DNA of 17,407 bases from Desulfobacterales bacterium (GCA_022361315.1 JAKSBB010000013.1:1-17407); one strand, 5' to 3'. Counted from the first letter of the stretch, positions 1-8,613 are shown. A program made the numbers and translations. Notes: generated by a model not told the origin, from the letters alone.

Positions 1-1721
1 GACTGTTCCTGAATAGCGGCGGCAATGGTAGAGATAATATCGTTAATTTCCGTGATGATATCTGAAATAGATTGAATTTCTCCCGTGGTACTTTCCGTCG
101 TATTCTGAACCCCTGCTATTTTGGTCTGGATATCTGCCGTCGCTCTGGCGGTCTGGCTGGCCAGTTCCTTAATTTCTCCGGCCACAACGGCGAAGCCCTT
201 TCCTGCCTCCCCTGCCCTGGCCGCCTCAATTGTGGCATTCAGGGCAAGCAGGTTCGTCTGCTCGGAGATATCATTAATGGTGTCCGTGACGGCACCAATG
301 GCCTGGGCAGCCTCCCCCAGGGCTGTCATCCGTTCTGACACGGTGGCAGCCTGGGATACGGCATTTGTAGATATTTCCCTGGCAGTTTCTGAATTTTTGG
401 CTATTTCGTTAATCGTTGCCGTCATCTCCTCCGTGGATGCCGCCACCATGGAGGTATTGTCCATGGTCGTATTCATGGTGCCCGAGACGGTATTCATGTT
501 CTCTCCCATATCTTCTGAGGCAGACGCCACGGCATTGGCGCGTTTGGAAGATTCTTCAGCACCATTGGCCAGGTTACTGGCAATTTCCAGAAGAACACCT
601 GAAGACTGCCCCACCTGACCTGAATTATCCGAAATATCCCTGATGATCTGGCGCAGATTCTCTAAAAATGTATTGAACCATGTGGCAAGTTCTCCCAACT
701 CATCCCGACTTGCAACAGGCAATTGACGGGTAAGATCCCCTTCTCCCCGGGCAATATCTTTCAGGCTTTCAACCACCCGCCGGATGGGCTTGATCACAAA
801 AAACCTGACCAGGAAAATAATGCCTGCACCAAGCACCAGCGTAACCACGATGCCGATAATCAGCAATAGATTACGTATTTTATCAGCCTCGGCAAACACC
901 TCACCAGTCGAGGCGGTTGCCACAACAATCCAGCCGGTCTGCGCCACCTCATTGTAGGCTGCCATTTTATCAATATCCTGGTAGGTATAACTGAGCGTTC
1001 CGTTCTTTGCAGCCAGGATCTCCGGTCCGAACTCAGTGGTGCTCAGATCCAGCTTCATGATCTGGCCTGTATCCGGCGGATAGGCCAACACCTGCCCCTG
1101 CCTGGTCATCATATACACATAGCCGGTGTCACCGACCTTGATGGTATCCAGGTGGGTGGCTGTGAATCCGCCCAGATCGATAACCGCATAAAGTACCCCC
1201 AGTGTTTTCCCGCCCTGCTGAACAGGGCTGGACATGACAAGAATGGGTTTACCTGAGGTTTTGCTGAGCAGGGGCTCCGAGATGAACGACTGCCCCTGAA
1301 TTGAGGCCTTGAAATAGGCCCGGGTACCGACATTTACCTTGTTGATATTTTTTGTGTGGGAGGATGCAATGACCAGTCCGTCACCATTGGTCAAACGCAG
1401 GCCTGAAAAAACTTTGTGGGTATCGATAAAATATTTCATCCTGGTGCTGGCATCACCACGGGCTGCAGCGGTATCAGCCCCTTCGAGAGAATCCACCATC
1501 ACACCCATTTTTGACCAGGTATCCACGGATACGGCATTCCGGCGTAGCCACTGAGAAACCTTTGCATCAGCCGAGGCCGAAATCTGGACCAACTGAGCAG
1601 TAACGGTTTTCTCCAATCCGTTATGGGCCGAAAGGTATGCCGTGGTAATGGCAATCGCCAGTCCGAGAATCACCAGACCGCCCAGGGGAAACAATAGCTT
1701 GGATGTCAGCCTAAAAGACAT
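1..1721 (-). CDS. Methyl-accepting chemotaxis protein with dCache sensor (C-terminus outside window)
   Basis: Membrane chemoreceptor that passes periplasmic ligand binding to CheA/CheW. I translated 573 codons from the ATG at 1721, which has the ribosome site GGAGG 4-8 bases upstream. Residues 8-30 form the first membrane segment. Residues 35-280 look like a periplasmic dCache domain, with R134-A-Y-F and D182 in places reminiscent of the amino-acid-binding motif. Residues 285-307 are the second membrane segment, and HAMP follows at about 308-360. The cytoplasmic coiled coil includes the near-invariant hairpin tip ([20 protein letters not shown]). The reading frame is still open at base 1, so the C-terminal end is missing from the window. 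The ligand cannot be told from sequence. The neighbouring receptor gene on the same strand ends in its own terminator, so the two are probably transcribed separately. Confidence 0.95.
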   Translation of the reverse strand, partial: MSFRLTSKLLFPLGGLVILGLAIAITTAYLSAHNGLEKTVTAQLVQISASADAKVSQWLRRNAVSVDTWSKMGVMVDSLEGADTAAARGDASTRMKYFIDTHKVFSGLRLTNGDGLVIASSHTKNINKVNVGTRAYFKASIQGQSFISEPLLSKTSGKPILVMSSPVQQGGKTLGVLYAVIDLGGFTATHLDTIKVGDTGYVYMMTRQGQVLAYPPDTGQIMKLDLSTTEFGPEILAAKNGTLSYTYQDIDKMAAYNEVAQTGWIVVATASTGEVFAEADKIRNLLLIIGIVVTLVLGAGIIFLVRFFVIKPIRRVVESLKDIARGEGDLTRQLPVASRDELGELATWFNTFLENLRQIIRDISDNSGQVGQSSGVLLEIASNLANGAEESSKRANAVASASEDMGENMNTVSGTMNTTMDNTSMVAASTEEMTATINEIAKNSETAREISTNAVSQAATVSERMTALGEAAQAIGAVTDTINDISEQTNLLALNATIEAARAGEAGKGFAVVAGEIKELASQTARATADIQTKIAGVQNTTESTTGEIQSISDIITEINDIISTIAAAIQEQ

Positions 1722-1733
1722 GCAACCTCCTGA

Positions 1734-1761
1734 ATTATAGTTAAATACCCTTCCGTTCCAA
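1734..1761 (-). promoter_or_regulatory. Candidate sigma-70 promoter of the dCache chemoreceptor
   Basis: On the minus strand, TTGGAA (1761-1756) and a perfect TATAAT (1739-1734) are 16 bases apart. The -10 box ends only 12 bases before the start codon, so transcription would begin inside or next to the Shine-Dalgarno sequence. The TATAAT may therefore be coincidental. Confidence 0.3.
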
Positions 1762-1913
1762 AAACAAAAAATCAACCGCAACCGGCGTTTTACAAATATA
1801 TGCCTTGCTGCGAACTGCAGGATAAAAGGTATTACGAATTTAATTTGGACTTAACTAATTAACCTAACAAGAATACAACAAAAATGGAAATCTCTCAATA
1901 CGACGTTGGTCGT

Positions 1914-1951
1914 AGAAAAAACCCGGCAGCAGAAATATTCTGCTGCCGGGT
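1914..1951 (-). terminator. Rho-independent terminator of the heme chemoreceptor gene
   Basis: Perfect 14-bp inverted repeat (1921-1934 with 1938-1951, arm ACCCGGCAGCAGAA) with a 3-base loop, followed on the minus strand by a run of five T. It lies 25 bases after the stop codon at 1977 and separates the two receptor genes. Confidence 0.92.
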
Positions 1952-1976
1952 CGTCAAACAAAAACGGCTTGTGAAT

Positions 1977-3764
1977 CTATGAAAGCTTAAACTTCGTCAT
2001 CATTTCCTCAAGCTTGGCAGCCAGGGCAGACAATTCGGCCGCCGTATCCTTTACGTTGACACTCCGGTTGGAAATCTCGGAAGATGCACTGCTGACCTTG
2101 GCGATATTCTCAGCCACTTCATCAGCCACCACAGAACACTGGGAGACATTTTCCGTAACTTCCCCGATGCCCAGGGAGGCCTGGGAGACGTTCTCGGCGA
2201 TTTCGTTGGTCACCGCAGACTGCTCTTCCACGGCTGCAGCGATGGTGGAGACGATGTCGTTCACATCGGTGATGACCCGGATAATTTCGTTGATCTCGGT
2301 TGCGGTTTCCGATGCAGAGCCCTGCATCCGCTCGATTTTACCCCGGATTTCGGTGGTGGCGTCTGCGGTCTGGTTGGCCAGGTCCTTAATCTCGTTGGCC
2401 ACTACGGCGAAGCCCTTGCCTGCCTCACCAGCCCTTGCCGCCTCAATGGTGGCATTCAATGCCAGCAGGTTGGTTTGCTCGGAGATGTCGGTGATGGTGG
2501 CGGTAACCTGACCGATCTCCTCGGCGGCAGATCCCAGTTCCTTCACCTTGACCGAGGCATGGTTGGCCTGATCCACGGCTTCAGCCGTAATACCCCTGGA
2601 CTGTTCTGAATTTTTGGCGATATCGTTAATGGTGGCGCTCATCTCTTCCGCAGCAGCGGAAACAGAGTTCACGTTGGTGGAGGTTTCTTCAACCGCAGCC
2701 GCCACCGTATTCATATTCGAACTCATTTCCTCGGCAGCAGCAGCCACAGAGGTGGCCATATCAGAAGTTTCCGAACTTTCGGTGTTCATGGTTTCGGAGA
2801 CATCGCTCAGCTGCCCGGATGAACCTGAAAGTGTGCTGACACCGTCGTTGATGTGACTGATCATCTGTCTCAGGTTGCCGATCATATTGTTCATGGCCAG
2901 GGCCAGTTTGCCTGTTTCATCGGCCTGATCTATGTCCAGATCCCGGCTCAGATCCCCTTCGGCCATTTTTTCAGCGAAATCAACCCCGGTGGTCAGCGGC
3001 TTGGTAATGGACCGGGTCACCAGGAGGAAGACCACACCGGCCAGGGCAATGCCCAGAACCACAATGAGGCCGGCTTTCATAAGTCTGCCACGAAGCGCTG
3101 CATCTGCCGCATCCATGGACTGAATGACCTCAAAAGCCCCGTGGATTTCACCGGCTTTCCAGTTTTCAAAGGGACCGCCTGTGGGATCCTTGCCGTCATC
3201 ACGGCCCCACAGTGTTTTGGACTGGGCCGGATCACCGTGGCAGACCAGACAGACTTCAGATAGTCTTACCGGGAGGAAATACCGGACGGAATTGGTTGTC
3301 TCGTCGATCACGTAGTATTCTTTAAGATTCTCCGCCTTGATCTTCTTCAGCGCAGGCCCCTCAATCTTGGTTTTCTGCCCGTAATCCGGTTCATTCTCGG
3401 GATTACGCGGGTCAAACTTGGGCACCCGGAAGGTATACCCGCCCTCTTTGGCCTTCCGCATGGAGGCCCGCCATGCAGAAACCACCGGGATCACCGCCAT
3501 CAGCTTCTCCGTGTTTCCCTCGGCAGCGTACTTCTTAATATCTTCTGTGGAAAAGAGTCCCAGTTTCCATTTCTCTTCCATTTCCTGGCGGGCGGATTCA
3601 GAAATCAGGCAGATGGAACGAGCCTTTTCCACAATGGACGCCACGGTCTGAGCCTGGTCACTTTTCTGATACAAAAAGAGCAGCACCCCCACCAGAATGA
3701 TGGTGGTACCAAGTCCAACCGCTAAGAACTTTACGAAAATAGGCAGATCCAAGAACTTCTTCAT
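1977..3764 (-). CDS. Methyl-accepting chemotaxis protein with heme-c (Tll0287/DUF3365-like) sensor domain
   Basis: Chemoreceptor of 595 residues, starting at the ATG at 3764, which has GGAGG a few bases upstream. An in-frame ATG six codons earlier lacks a ribosome site. Residues 11-32 are the first membrane segment, and about 33-230 the periplasmic sensor, which resembles the DUF3365/Tll0287 family. The sensor contains CLVCH at 172-176, a complete c-type heme attachment motif. Cys52 lies in the first helix, at a place comparable to the cysteine remembered as axial heme ligand in Tll0287. A second membrane segment (231-250), HAMP and the methyl-accepting coiled coil follow, with the hairpin tip near 427-464. 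No C-terminal CheR-binding pentapeptide is visible; the protein ends in FKLS. The role is probably redox or gas taxis; Desulfovibrio DcrA is a precedent for a heme-c chemoreceptor. The stimulus is inference. Confidence 0.95.
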   Translation of the reverse strand: MKKFLDLPIFVKFLAVGLGTTIILVGVLLFLYQKSDQAQTVASIVEKARSICLISESARQEMEEKWKLGLFSTEDIKKYAAEGNTEKLMAVIPVVSAWRASMRKAKEGGYTFRVPKFDPRNPENEPDYGQKTKIEGPALKKIKAENLKEYYVIDETTNSVRYFLPVRLSEVCLVCHGDPAQSKTLWGRDDGKDPTGGPFENWKAGEIHGAFEVIQSMDAADAALRGRLMKAGLIVVLGIALAGVVFLLVTRSITKPLTTGVDFAEKMAEGDLSRDLDIDQADETGKLALAMNNMIGNLRQMISHINDGVSTLSGSSGQLSDVSETMNTESSETSDMATSVAAAAEEMSSNMNTVAAAVEETSTNVNSVSAAAEEMSATINDIAKNSEQSRGITAEAVDQANHASVKVKELGSAAEEIGQVTATITDISEQTNLLALNATIEAARAGEAGKGFAVVANEIKDLANQTADATTEIRGKIERMQGSASETATEINEIIRVITDVNDIVSTIAAAVEEQSAVTNEIAENVSQASLGIGEVTENVSQCSVVADEVAENIAKVSSASSEISNRSVNVKDTAAELSALAAKLEEMMTKFKLS

Positions 3765-3949
3765 ATTCTCCTCCGTTTGCACAGAACAGGTGCCACTACT
3801 GCAGCACGATGTTGTCTGTGATTACAAATTCTTTTGGTAAAACGTGAACTGATCGCCTATGGTACCAGATTCACTTCCGAAGCTCAATATGGATTGGGCG
3901 TCAAAACGGAAAATAAATCCAATGACGTCTCAAACCATTTCTGCCCCAT

Positions 3950-3978
3950 TTGACAACATCGTCATTTCCAACCATAAT
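3950..3978 (+). promoter_or_regulatory. Strong sigma-70 promoter of cmoM, predicting a leaderless transcript
   Basis: A perfect TTGACA (3950-3955), a 17-base spacer and CATAAT (3973-3978) come close to consensus. Transcription should begin around 3984-3986, at or just before the ATG at 3987. No Shine-Dalgarno sequence precedes that ATG. Confidence 0.7.
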
Positions 3979-3986
3979 CCCCCTCC

Positions 3987-4775
3987 ATGGAAACGGACCG
4001 GAATTTTGACGACCTTGCCCCGAAGTTCAGACGCAAGGTATACGGAGGCCTCAAAGGGCAAATACGTCTGGCAGTTCTTGAAAAAGATCTGGGAGAGTTT
4101 TTCCCCAGGGCGCTGGCCGATGCCGGAGACCGCCCCCTGAACGTGCTGGATGCCGGCGGCGGCTATGGGCCATTCTCTTTAGGGCTGGCACGCCTTGGGC
4201 ATCACATTACCCTCTGCGATATCTCAACCGAAATGCTGGATATCGCCAGGGAACGATTCGAAGCGGAAGAGGTCGGGCATGTCTTAACTGCCAGGCATAC
4301 TCCCATCCTGGAAATCTCATCAGATCCGGCTCAGCCCTTTGACCTGATTCTTTGCCATGCCGTTCTGGGATGGGTGGCAGCGCCTGAGGCCATCATCACT
4401 CATCTGGTGGATCTGCTTCCGGCAAAGGGTATGCTCTCCCTCACATTTTATAATCTCAACGGCATGATCTACAAAAATCTGCTGCGGACCAATTATAAAA
4501 AGATAGTGAATCAAGACTACACCGGCTTTCCCGGCAGCCTCACCCCCACATGGCCCCGCACCCCTGAAACCGTTATGGGGTGGCTGGCACCTCATTCCCT
4601 TGAAATATTATGCCACAGCGGCATCCGGGTATTCCACGACTACATTCTTAACCTTGAGGACCAGAAACGGAATCCAGATACCGTTATCGACCTGGAACTT
4701 GAGTTTTCCAGGCAGATGCCTTACAGAGACCTGGGCCGGTATCAGCATATCCTGGCCCGAAAAACCACCGGTTAG
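3987..4775 (+). CDS. cmoM: CmoM-like tRNA 5-carboxymethoxyuridine methyltransferase
   Basis: SAM-dependent methyltransferase of 262 residues resembling E. coli CmoM (formerly SmtA), which methylates the carboxyl group of 5-carboxymethoxyuridine at tRNA position 34. Signature stretches shared with the E. coli protein as I remember it are DRNFDDLA at the N-terminus with YGGLKGQ after it, the SAM-binding VLDAGGGYGPFS (53-64), LCDIS, LILCHAVLGWVA, LSLTFYN, GIRVFHDY and LGRYQHILARK at the C-terminus. The start at 3987 is fixed by alignment of the DRNFDD segment, although no ribosome site is present. The upstream promoter implies a leaderless or nearly leaderless mRNA. cmoA and cmoB, which make the substrate, are not in this window. 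Class I methyltransferase is certain; the CmoM assignment is likely. Confidence 0.88.
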   Translation: METDRNFDDLAPKFRRKVYGGLKGQIRLAVLEKDLGEFFPRALADAGDRPLNVLDAGGGYGPFSLGLARLGHHITLCDISTEMLDIARERFEAEEVGHVLTARHTPILEISSDPAQPFDLILCHAVLGWVAAPEAIITHLVDLLPAKGMLSLTFYNLNGMIYKNLLRTNYKKIVNQDYTGFPGSLTPTWPRTPETVMGWLAPHSLEILCHSGIRVFHDYILNLEDQKRNPDTVIDLELEFSRQMPYRDLGRYQHILARKTTG

Positions 4776-4795
4776 TCCGCCTTAGCCTGTTTAAT

Positions 4796-4824
4796 TTGAA
4801 CCGGCGCCTCGGATATGTTAGTAT
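4796..4824 (+). promoter_or_regulatory. Candidate sigma-70 promoter of the acyl-CoA thioesterase gene
   Basis: TTGAAC (4796-4801), a 17-base spacer and TAGTAT (4819-4824). Predicted transcription start near 4831 leaves a leader of about 36 bases that includes the Shine-Dalgarno GGAGG at 4857-4861. A run of nine T follows the -10 box. Confidence 0.5.
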
Positions 4825-4866
4825 TCACTTTTTTTTTAAATTAACCCCATTCCTGCGGAGGCTGTT

Positions 4867-5370
4867 GTGACCGATCAAAAATGTGCTGCTGATTCCTGTG
4901 TTACCATTTCCCGTATCATGCTCCCTGAAGATGCCAACCCGGCCGGTATTGTCCACGGCGGAGCCATCATGAAAGAAATAGACAATGCCGCCGGTGTGGT
5001 TGCGGTGCGCCATACCCGGAAAATCTGCGTTACCGCCTCCATTGACCGCCTGGATTTCCATAAGCCGGCTTTCATCGGTAATCTGGTCACTGTGAAGGCC
5101 AGTGTAAACATGACCGGAAAGACCTCCATGGAAATCGGCACCCGGGTGGAAACCGAAGATCTGCTCTCAGGAAAAAAGACCCACCTGGCATCTGCCTACC
5201 TTACCTTTGTGGCCCTTGGCGAGGATCACCGTCCCACGGAAGTACCGCCCCTTGAGCCTACCACTCCCGAAGACATCAGGCGCAACAGGGAAGCCCTTGC
5301 CAGACGTGAAGCCCGGCTGGCTGAAAAAACCCGGGAAAAAGAGTGCCAACTGGACGCATCCAAATGTTAG
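4867..5370 (+). CDS. Hotdog-fold acyl-CoA thioesterase
   Basis: Cytoplasmic thioesterase of 167 residues that hydrolyses acyl-CoA to free acid and CoA; the chain-length preference cannot be read from sequence. It begins with GTG, preceded by GGAGG at 4857-4861. The hotdog core shows NPAGIVHGGAIMKEID at residues 24-39, matching the N/HGG...D pattern of YciA/ACOT-type thioesterases, with Asp39 as the likely catalytic residue. The hotdog core ends near residue 118. A charged Arg/Glu-rich helical tail (about 134-160) extends beyond it and may be a coiled coil. It follows cmoM by 91 bases but has its own candidate promoter. No terminator is obvious after the stop. Confidence 0.85.
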   Translation: MTDQKCAADSCVTISRIMLPEDANPAGIVHGGAIMKEIDNAAGVVAVRHTRKICVTASIDRLDFHKPAFIGNLVTVKASVNMTGKTSMEIGTRVETEDLLSGKKTHLASAYLTFVALGEDHRPTEVPPLEPTTPEDIRRNREALARREARLAEKTREKECQLDASKC

Positions 5371-5566
5371 AGATCAAAAACACTTCGATTTAAGGCTATC
5401 TTTTTCAGGCGCACCCTCTGGAATAAATTATTTTTATCCTTATCTTCTTAATTAATAGCTTAGTTTTTGATGACGGGATACCGATATATAGTGTTAAGAA
5501 AGCGCTCCCTCAATAAGACCAAATAATAATTACGGGTCGAGGATGAAGGTAGAAAGGAGGATCGCC

Positions 5567-5767
5567 ATGAGTAAAAGAGACAAACCATTTGAAGTGGAAA
5601 AAACATTCGGACTGGGTGTACTGCTGAAGCTTACGAAAAAGAACGTACAGGGTGTGGATATCGCCACAAACGGCAGCAAGTTCACCTCCTCCCTCAGCCT
5701 GGACGAGGTTAACACTGCCGTAGACCGTATCATGAAAACCCATAACATCCGCCTAAAAATTAAATAA
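5567..5767 (+). CDS. Small hypothetical protein, 66 residues
   Basis: I do not recognise this protein. The start at 5567 is chosen because AAAGGAGG (5553-5560) sits six bases upstream, a near-ideal ribosome site. An in-frame ATG at 5543 lacks one. The product is basic (about 13 Lys/Arg) and has no cysteine, signal peptide or membrane segment. Its last third, SLSLDEVNTAVDRIMKTHNI, reads as an amphipathic helix after an alternating pattern suggestive of beta strands. It stands alone between the thioesterase (196 bases upstream) and the DUF362 gene (127 bases downstream). The strong ribosome site and normal codon use make it likely to be real. Confidence 0.72.
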   Translation: MSKRDKPFEVEKTFGLGVLLKLTKKNVQGVDIATNGSKFTSSLSLDEVNTAVDRIMKTHNIRLKIK

Positions 5768-5820
5768 TCCCATAATTCTACAGATATTTTTCGCGTTTCT
5801 TCATCGCGACAGATTTTGCA

Positions 5821-5849
5821 TTGCCCCGTGTGACGACATGGGGTATATG
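5821..5849 (+). promoter_or_regulatory. Candidate promoter of the DUF362 gene with a palindrome in the spacer
   Basis: TTGCCC (5821-5826), a 17-base spacer and TATATG (5844-5849), each 4/6 to consensus. The spacer is almost filled by an imperfect inverted repeat, CCCCGTG (5824-5830) with CATGGGG (5837-5843), which could be an operator. Confidence 0.3.
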
Positions 5850-5894
5850 CACATCTGTGTGTGAAACGACAATAAAATTTCTAAAAGGCGTGTA

Positions 5895-6665
5895 ATGAAT
5901 ACCGGTGTAACCCAATGCAGGTTTGAAACCTACGACAACAGTGTTCCGTTCATCCTCAATCAACTGAATGTAAAAGGCCTGATTAAAGACGAGGAAACCA
6001 TTCTGTTAAAACCCAACCTGGTCAATGCGGATCCCTTTCCCATCACCACGTCGCCGCACCTGTGCCGGGCCGTGATCCAACATTTAAAAAGCATCACAGA
6101 TGCGAGGATCGTCATTGCCGAAGGGTGCGGGGATTCAGTACTTGAGACGGACCAGGTGTTTCACCGGCTGGGTTACGACCGCCTGGCAGCGGAAACCGGC
6201 GTTGAGTTGCTGGATCTGAACCACGCCCCTCTCAAAATTCATTCACGGCCCGGGAATAAGATCTTTCCCGAATTTTATCTGCCGGAAATTGCTGACAGAA
6301 GTTTCATCATCTCTCTGCCTGTGCTCAAAGCCCATTCACTGGCGGTCATCACAGGCACCCTCAAGAACATGATGGGATTCGCCCCACCGAAACACTATTC
6401 GGGTGGCGGCGCTTGGAAAAAGGCGGTCTTTCATTCAAAGATGCAGCGCTCGGTAATGGAGTTGAACACATACATCCTTCCGGATCTCACCCTGATGGAT
6501 GCCAGTGTGGGATTGTCTGAATACCACCTGGGCGGGCCTACCTGCCATCCGCCGGTCAACCGGCTGCTGGCCGGCACAGACCCGTTTGCCGTTGATCAGG
6601 CAGCTGCCCGGCTGCTGGACATCGATCCGGGAACAATCCCCCATATCCAGTCTCCTCAAGGGTAA
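5895..6665 (+). CDS. DUF362 family protein (short form)
   Basis: Protein of 256 residues with the landmarks of DUF362: ILLKPNLVN near the N-terminus (about 36-44), IVIAEG in the middle, and the conserved lysine-rich segment LPVLKAHSLAVITGTLKNMMG (about 140-160). Further on come LTLMDAS and the GTDPFAVDQAAARLL segment near the C-terminus. Some family members carry a ferredoxin domain; this one has no CxxC motif. Its biochemical function is not established. It is cytoplasmic, with no signal peptide. The C-terminus stops soon after the IPHI segment, earlier than members I remember (about 300 residues). Its TAA lies directly against the stop codon of the convergent aldo/keto reductase, with no base between them. 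Confidence 0.85.
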   Translation: MNTGVTQCRFETYDNSVPFILNQLNVKGLIKDEETILLKPNLVNADPFPITTSPHLCRAVIQHLKSITDARIVIAEGCGDSVLETDQVFHRLGYDRLAAETGVELLDLNHAPLKIHSRPGNKIFPEFYLPEIADRSFIISLPVLKAHSLAVITGTLKNMMGFAPPKHYSGGGAWKKAVFHSKMQRSVMELNTYILPDLTLMDASVGLSEYHLGGPTCHPPVNRLLAGTDPFAVDQAAARLLDIDPGTIPHIQSPQG

Positions 6666-7529
6666 TCAGGGGCGATTGAATACGGAACCCCGGTAAAATG
6701 CCAGCTTCTGGGCCATGGGCATGAAGGGTTTTATGATCTCTCTGCGCTCGGACTCGGTCAGCCCTGCGGGGTGTCTCCCGCAGTCCGCTAGGATTTTCAC
6801 TTCATCCGGTGTCTTGCACCCCACAATGGCCGTGGTGATATCACAGGAAAGGGCGAACCGGACGAGCAGCTCGGGTGTGATACCAAGGTCCCGGGCAATG
6901 TAGTGGGATCCACCCAGAATCTTCATGGCGATAACGGCGATTCCTTTTTTTTGTGCCGCGGGAAGGGTCCGGGAGAGAAAGCCGCCGAGGATCTCCTCCA
7001 CAGGATTCACCGGCATGAGCACACTGTCCACCGGCCACATCTCAACCGCCCGGGTCAGAATGTCCGGATCATGGTGGCCGGTTACTCCGATATGCTTCAC
7101 CCGCCCGGCCTCCCGGGCTTCCAGAAAGGCCTCCAGTGCCCCGCCCTTGGCCGAAATCTGATCCAGATCCCGCTCACCCCTGACATCATGGATCTGCCAT
7201 AGGTCCAGATAATCCATACCCAGGCGATCCAGTGTCTGATTCAACTCCGCCAATGCGCCTTCCCGGGTCCGTTCTGCGGATTTACTGGTGTGAAAGATTT
7301 TCTCCCTGGCACCGGGATTCGCCTGCCAATATTGGCCGTAGTAAATCTCACTGTCCATATATACCCGGGCGGAATCATAATACCCGATGCCCTGGGCCAC
7401 CGCCTCAGCGATAACGTCGCGGGCAGCTTCGTCCCTGCCCCGGGTTCTGAGTACCCCTTCCCCGCCGAGCCCTACCCGGGTCACCGAAGTGGTACCGAAG
7501 GGAACCTTGGGAATAACTGTATGCGTCAT
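6666..7529 (-). CDS. Aldo/keto reductase
   Basis: NAD(P)H-dependent oxidoreductase of 287 residues with a TIM-barrel fold. The ATG at 7529 is preferred because GGAG lies eight bases upstream; an in-frame ATG 12 codons earlier has no better site. The family tetrad is complete: Asp52 (YYDSARVY), Tyr57, Lys83 (HTSKS) and His114 (LWQIHDV). The cofactor end shows AIVGCKTPDEV near the C-terminus. There is no C-terminal 4Fe-4S CxxCxxC motif, unlike many anaerobe reductases of the group. It lies 73 bases downstream of the EamA transporter on the same strand with no terminator between, so the two are probably cotranscribed. The substrate cannot be inferred. Confidence 0.93.
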   Translation of the reverse strand: MTHTVIPKVPFGTTSVTRVGLGGEGVLRTRGRDEAARDVIAEAVAQGIGYYDSARVYMDSEIYYGQYWQANPGAREKIFHTSKSAERTREGALAELNQTLDRLGMDYLDLWQIHDVRGERDLDQISAKGGALEAFLEAREAGRVKHIGVTGHHDPDILTRAVEMWPVDSVLMPVNPVEEILGGFLSRTLPAAQKKGIAVIAMKILGGSHYIARDLGITPELLVRFALSCDITTAIVGCKTPDEVKILADCGRHPAGLTESERREIIKPFMPMAQKLAFYRGSVFNRP

Positions 7530-7602
7530 GATAGGATCTCCTTTGAATGGGTTGGCAATACCCAAACAATAGGACCCCAGATGCGGCCTGTCCAGTTGGC
7601 TA

Positions 7603-8475
7603 TCAGGCCTGAACGAAGAGAATAATGGCTGACCCTGCCATGATTACACCGGCCAGATTGAGCATGGAAAGGCGTTCCCGGAACAGTATCGTCCCGCAAA
7701 AAACCGAAAGTGCCACAATGGAAATACTGTTGACCGCGAACAGGACCGCGCTGTCGAAGATCCCGCTGTTCAATGCGTTGATCAAAAAATATATGGAGCC
7801 GAAATTAACCGTGCCCAGAAGAATGCCGGCCACCGCCACCCGAGGCACCACAAATCCTGAAAACGGCTCTTTCCGGACCAGGCAGATCAGTCCCCCCGCA
7901 CAGAAGGCGAAAAAAAAGGAGGCACCTGTAAATGCGGCAGATGCCGCATCCGATACATATTCATGCTGTACAAATTTCACCAGGGTGTCCAGTACTCCCA
8001 ATCCGATGAAGAGCACCAGGGGGAGATACCAGCTTGACGGGTCTGTCTTTTTATTGTCAACCGGCCGGATCACAGAACAGACCAGCGCCGCCAGTGCCAG
8101 ACAGATCCCCGCCACCTTGATCCGGGTCACGGGTTCCCCATAGTAAAATATGGAAAAAAGCATGGGAATTACCACAGAGATCCTTCCCGCCACGGTGGTG
8201 ACCATAATCCCTGCCCTCTGGGTCGACAACCCGATCATGAAAAACATGACAATGAGGCCAACACCCAGCCCCGCCGCAATCCCGATCCAGGGTTCCCGAA
8301 ATAGGGTGAGCAGATCAAGGCTGCCGGTACCGTGATTCACAGCAATCCCCAGCCCGAAAGCCACGACATAGTTTATAATGATGGTGTGAAAAATAGGAAT
8401 TTCACGCCGCTCAAAACTTTTAAACAGCACCAAAATTGCCGTACAACTGAGTATGCTGAAGATCAGGTCTATCAT
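7603..8475 (-). CDS. EamA/DMT-superfamily transporter
   Basis: Inner-membrane permease of 290 residues with about ten hydrophobic segments in two five-helix halves (roughly 2-138 and 149-288), the layout of EamA-type drug/metabolite transporters. The second half ends in the typical LFRERLSMLNLAGVIMAGSA, where a conserved acidic residue before the last helix is usual. AGGA lies about ten bases upstream of the ATG at 8475. It leads a probable two-gene unit with the downstream aldo/keto reductase. The substrate is unknown; relatives export metabolites or amino acids. Confidence 0.88.
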   Translation of the reverse strand: MIDLIFSILSCTAILVLFKSFERREIPIFHTIIINYVVAFGLGIAVNHGTGSLDLLTLFREPWIGIAAGLGVGLIVMFFMIGLSTQRAGIMVTTVAGRISVVIPMLFSIFYYGEPVTRIKVAGICLALAALVCSVIRPVDNKKTDPSSWYLPLVLFIGLGVLDTLVKFVQHEYVSDAASAAFTGASFFFAFCAGGLICLVRKEPFSGFVVPRVAVAGILLGTVNFGSIYFLINALNSGIFDSAVLFAVNSISIVALSVFCGTILFRERLSMLNLAGVIMAGSAIILFVQA

Positions 8476-8545
8476 CGTTTCTCATCCTGTTTCCGGGTGA
8501 TCCAAACACCGGGTCTCCCCAATGTCCGCCCCATGTATCACGAAC

Positions 8546-8595
8546 GACACCGGCATACAACCGGATTCCGTACTCACAAAATAATTGCCGGTGTC
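8546..8595. repeat. 10-bp inverted repeat between the divergent transporter and usp genes
   Basis: GACACCGGCA (8546-8555) and its exact complement TGCCGGTGTC (8586-8595) are separated by 30 bases. The right arm ends 18 bases before the -35 box of the usp promoter and could serve as an operator or activator site for either divergent gene. It is not followed by a T run on either strand. Confidence 0.4.
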
Positions 8596-8613
8596 CGGTT
8601 CCCGTCTTTTTCC

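Noticed and set aside
1899..1914. Small palindrome TACGAC-GTTG-GTCGTA next to the heme chemoreceptor terminator
   Set aside because: A 6-bp stem without a T run beside a much stronger terminator; could be chance, and nothing else supports a regulatory site.
3765..3810. Sigma-54-like TGGCAC...TGTGC upstream of the heme chemoreceptor on the minus strand
   Set aside because: GG and GC are twelve bases apart rather than the required ten, so it cannot be a normal RpoN promoter.
5824..5843. CCCCGTG...CATGGGG as a terminator for the 66-residue protein gene
   Set aside because: No T run follows on the plus strand, and the position fits a promoter spacer better.
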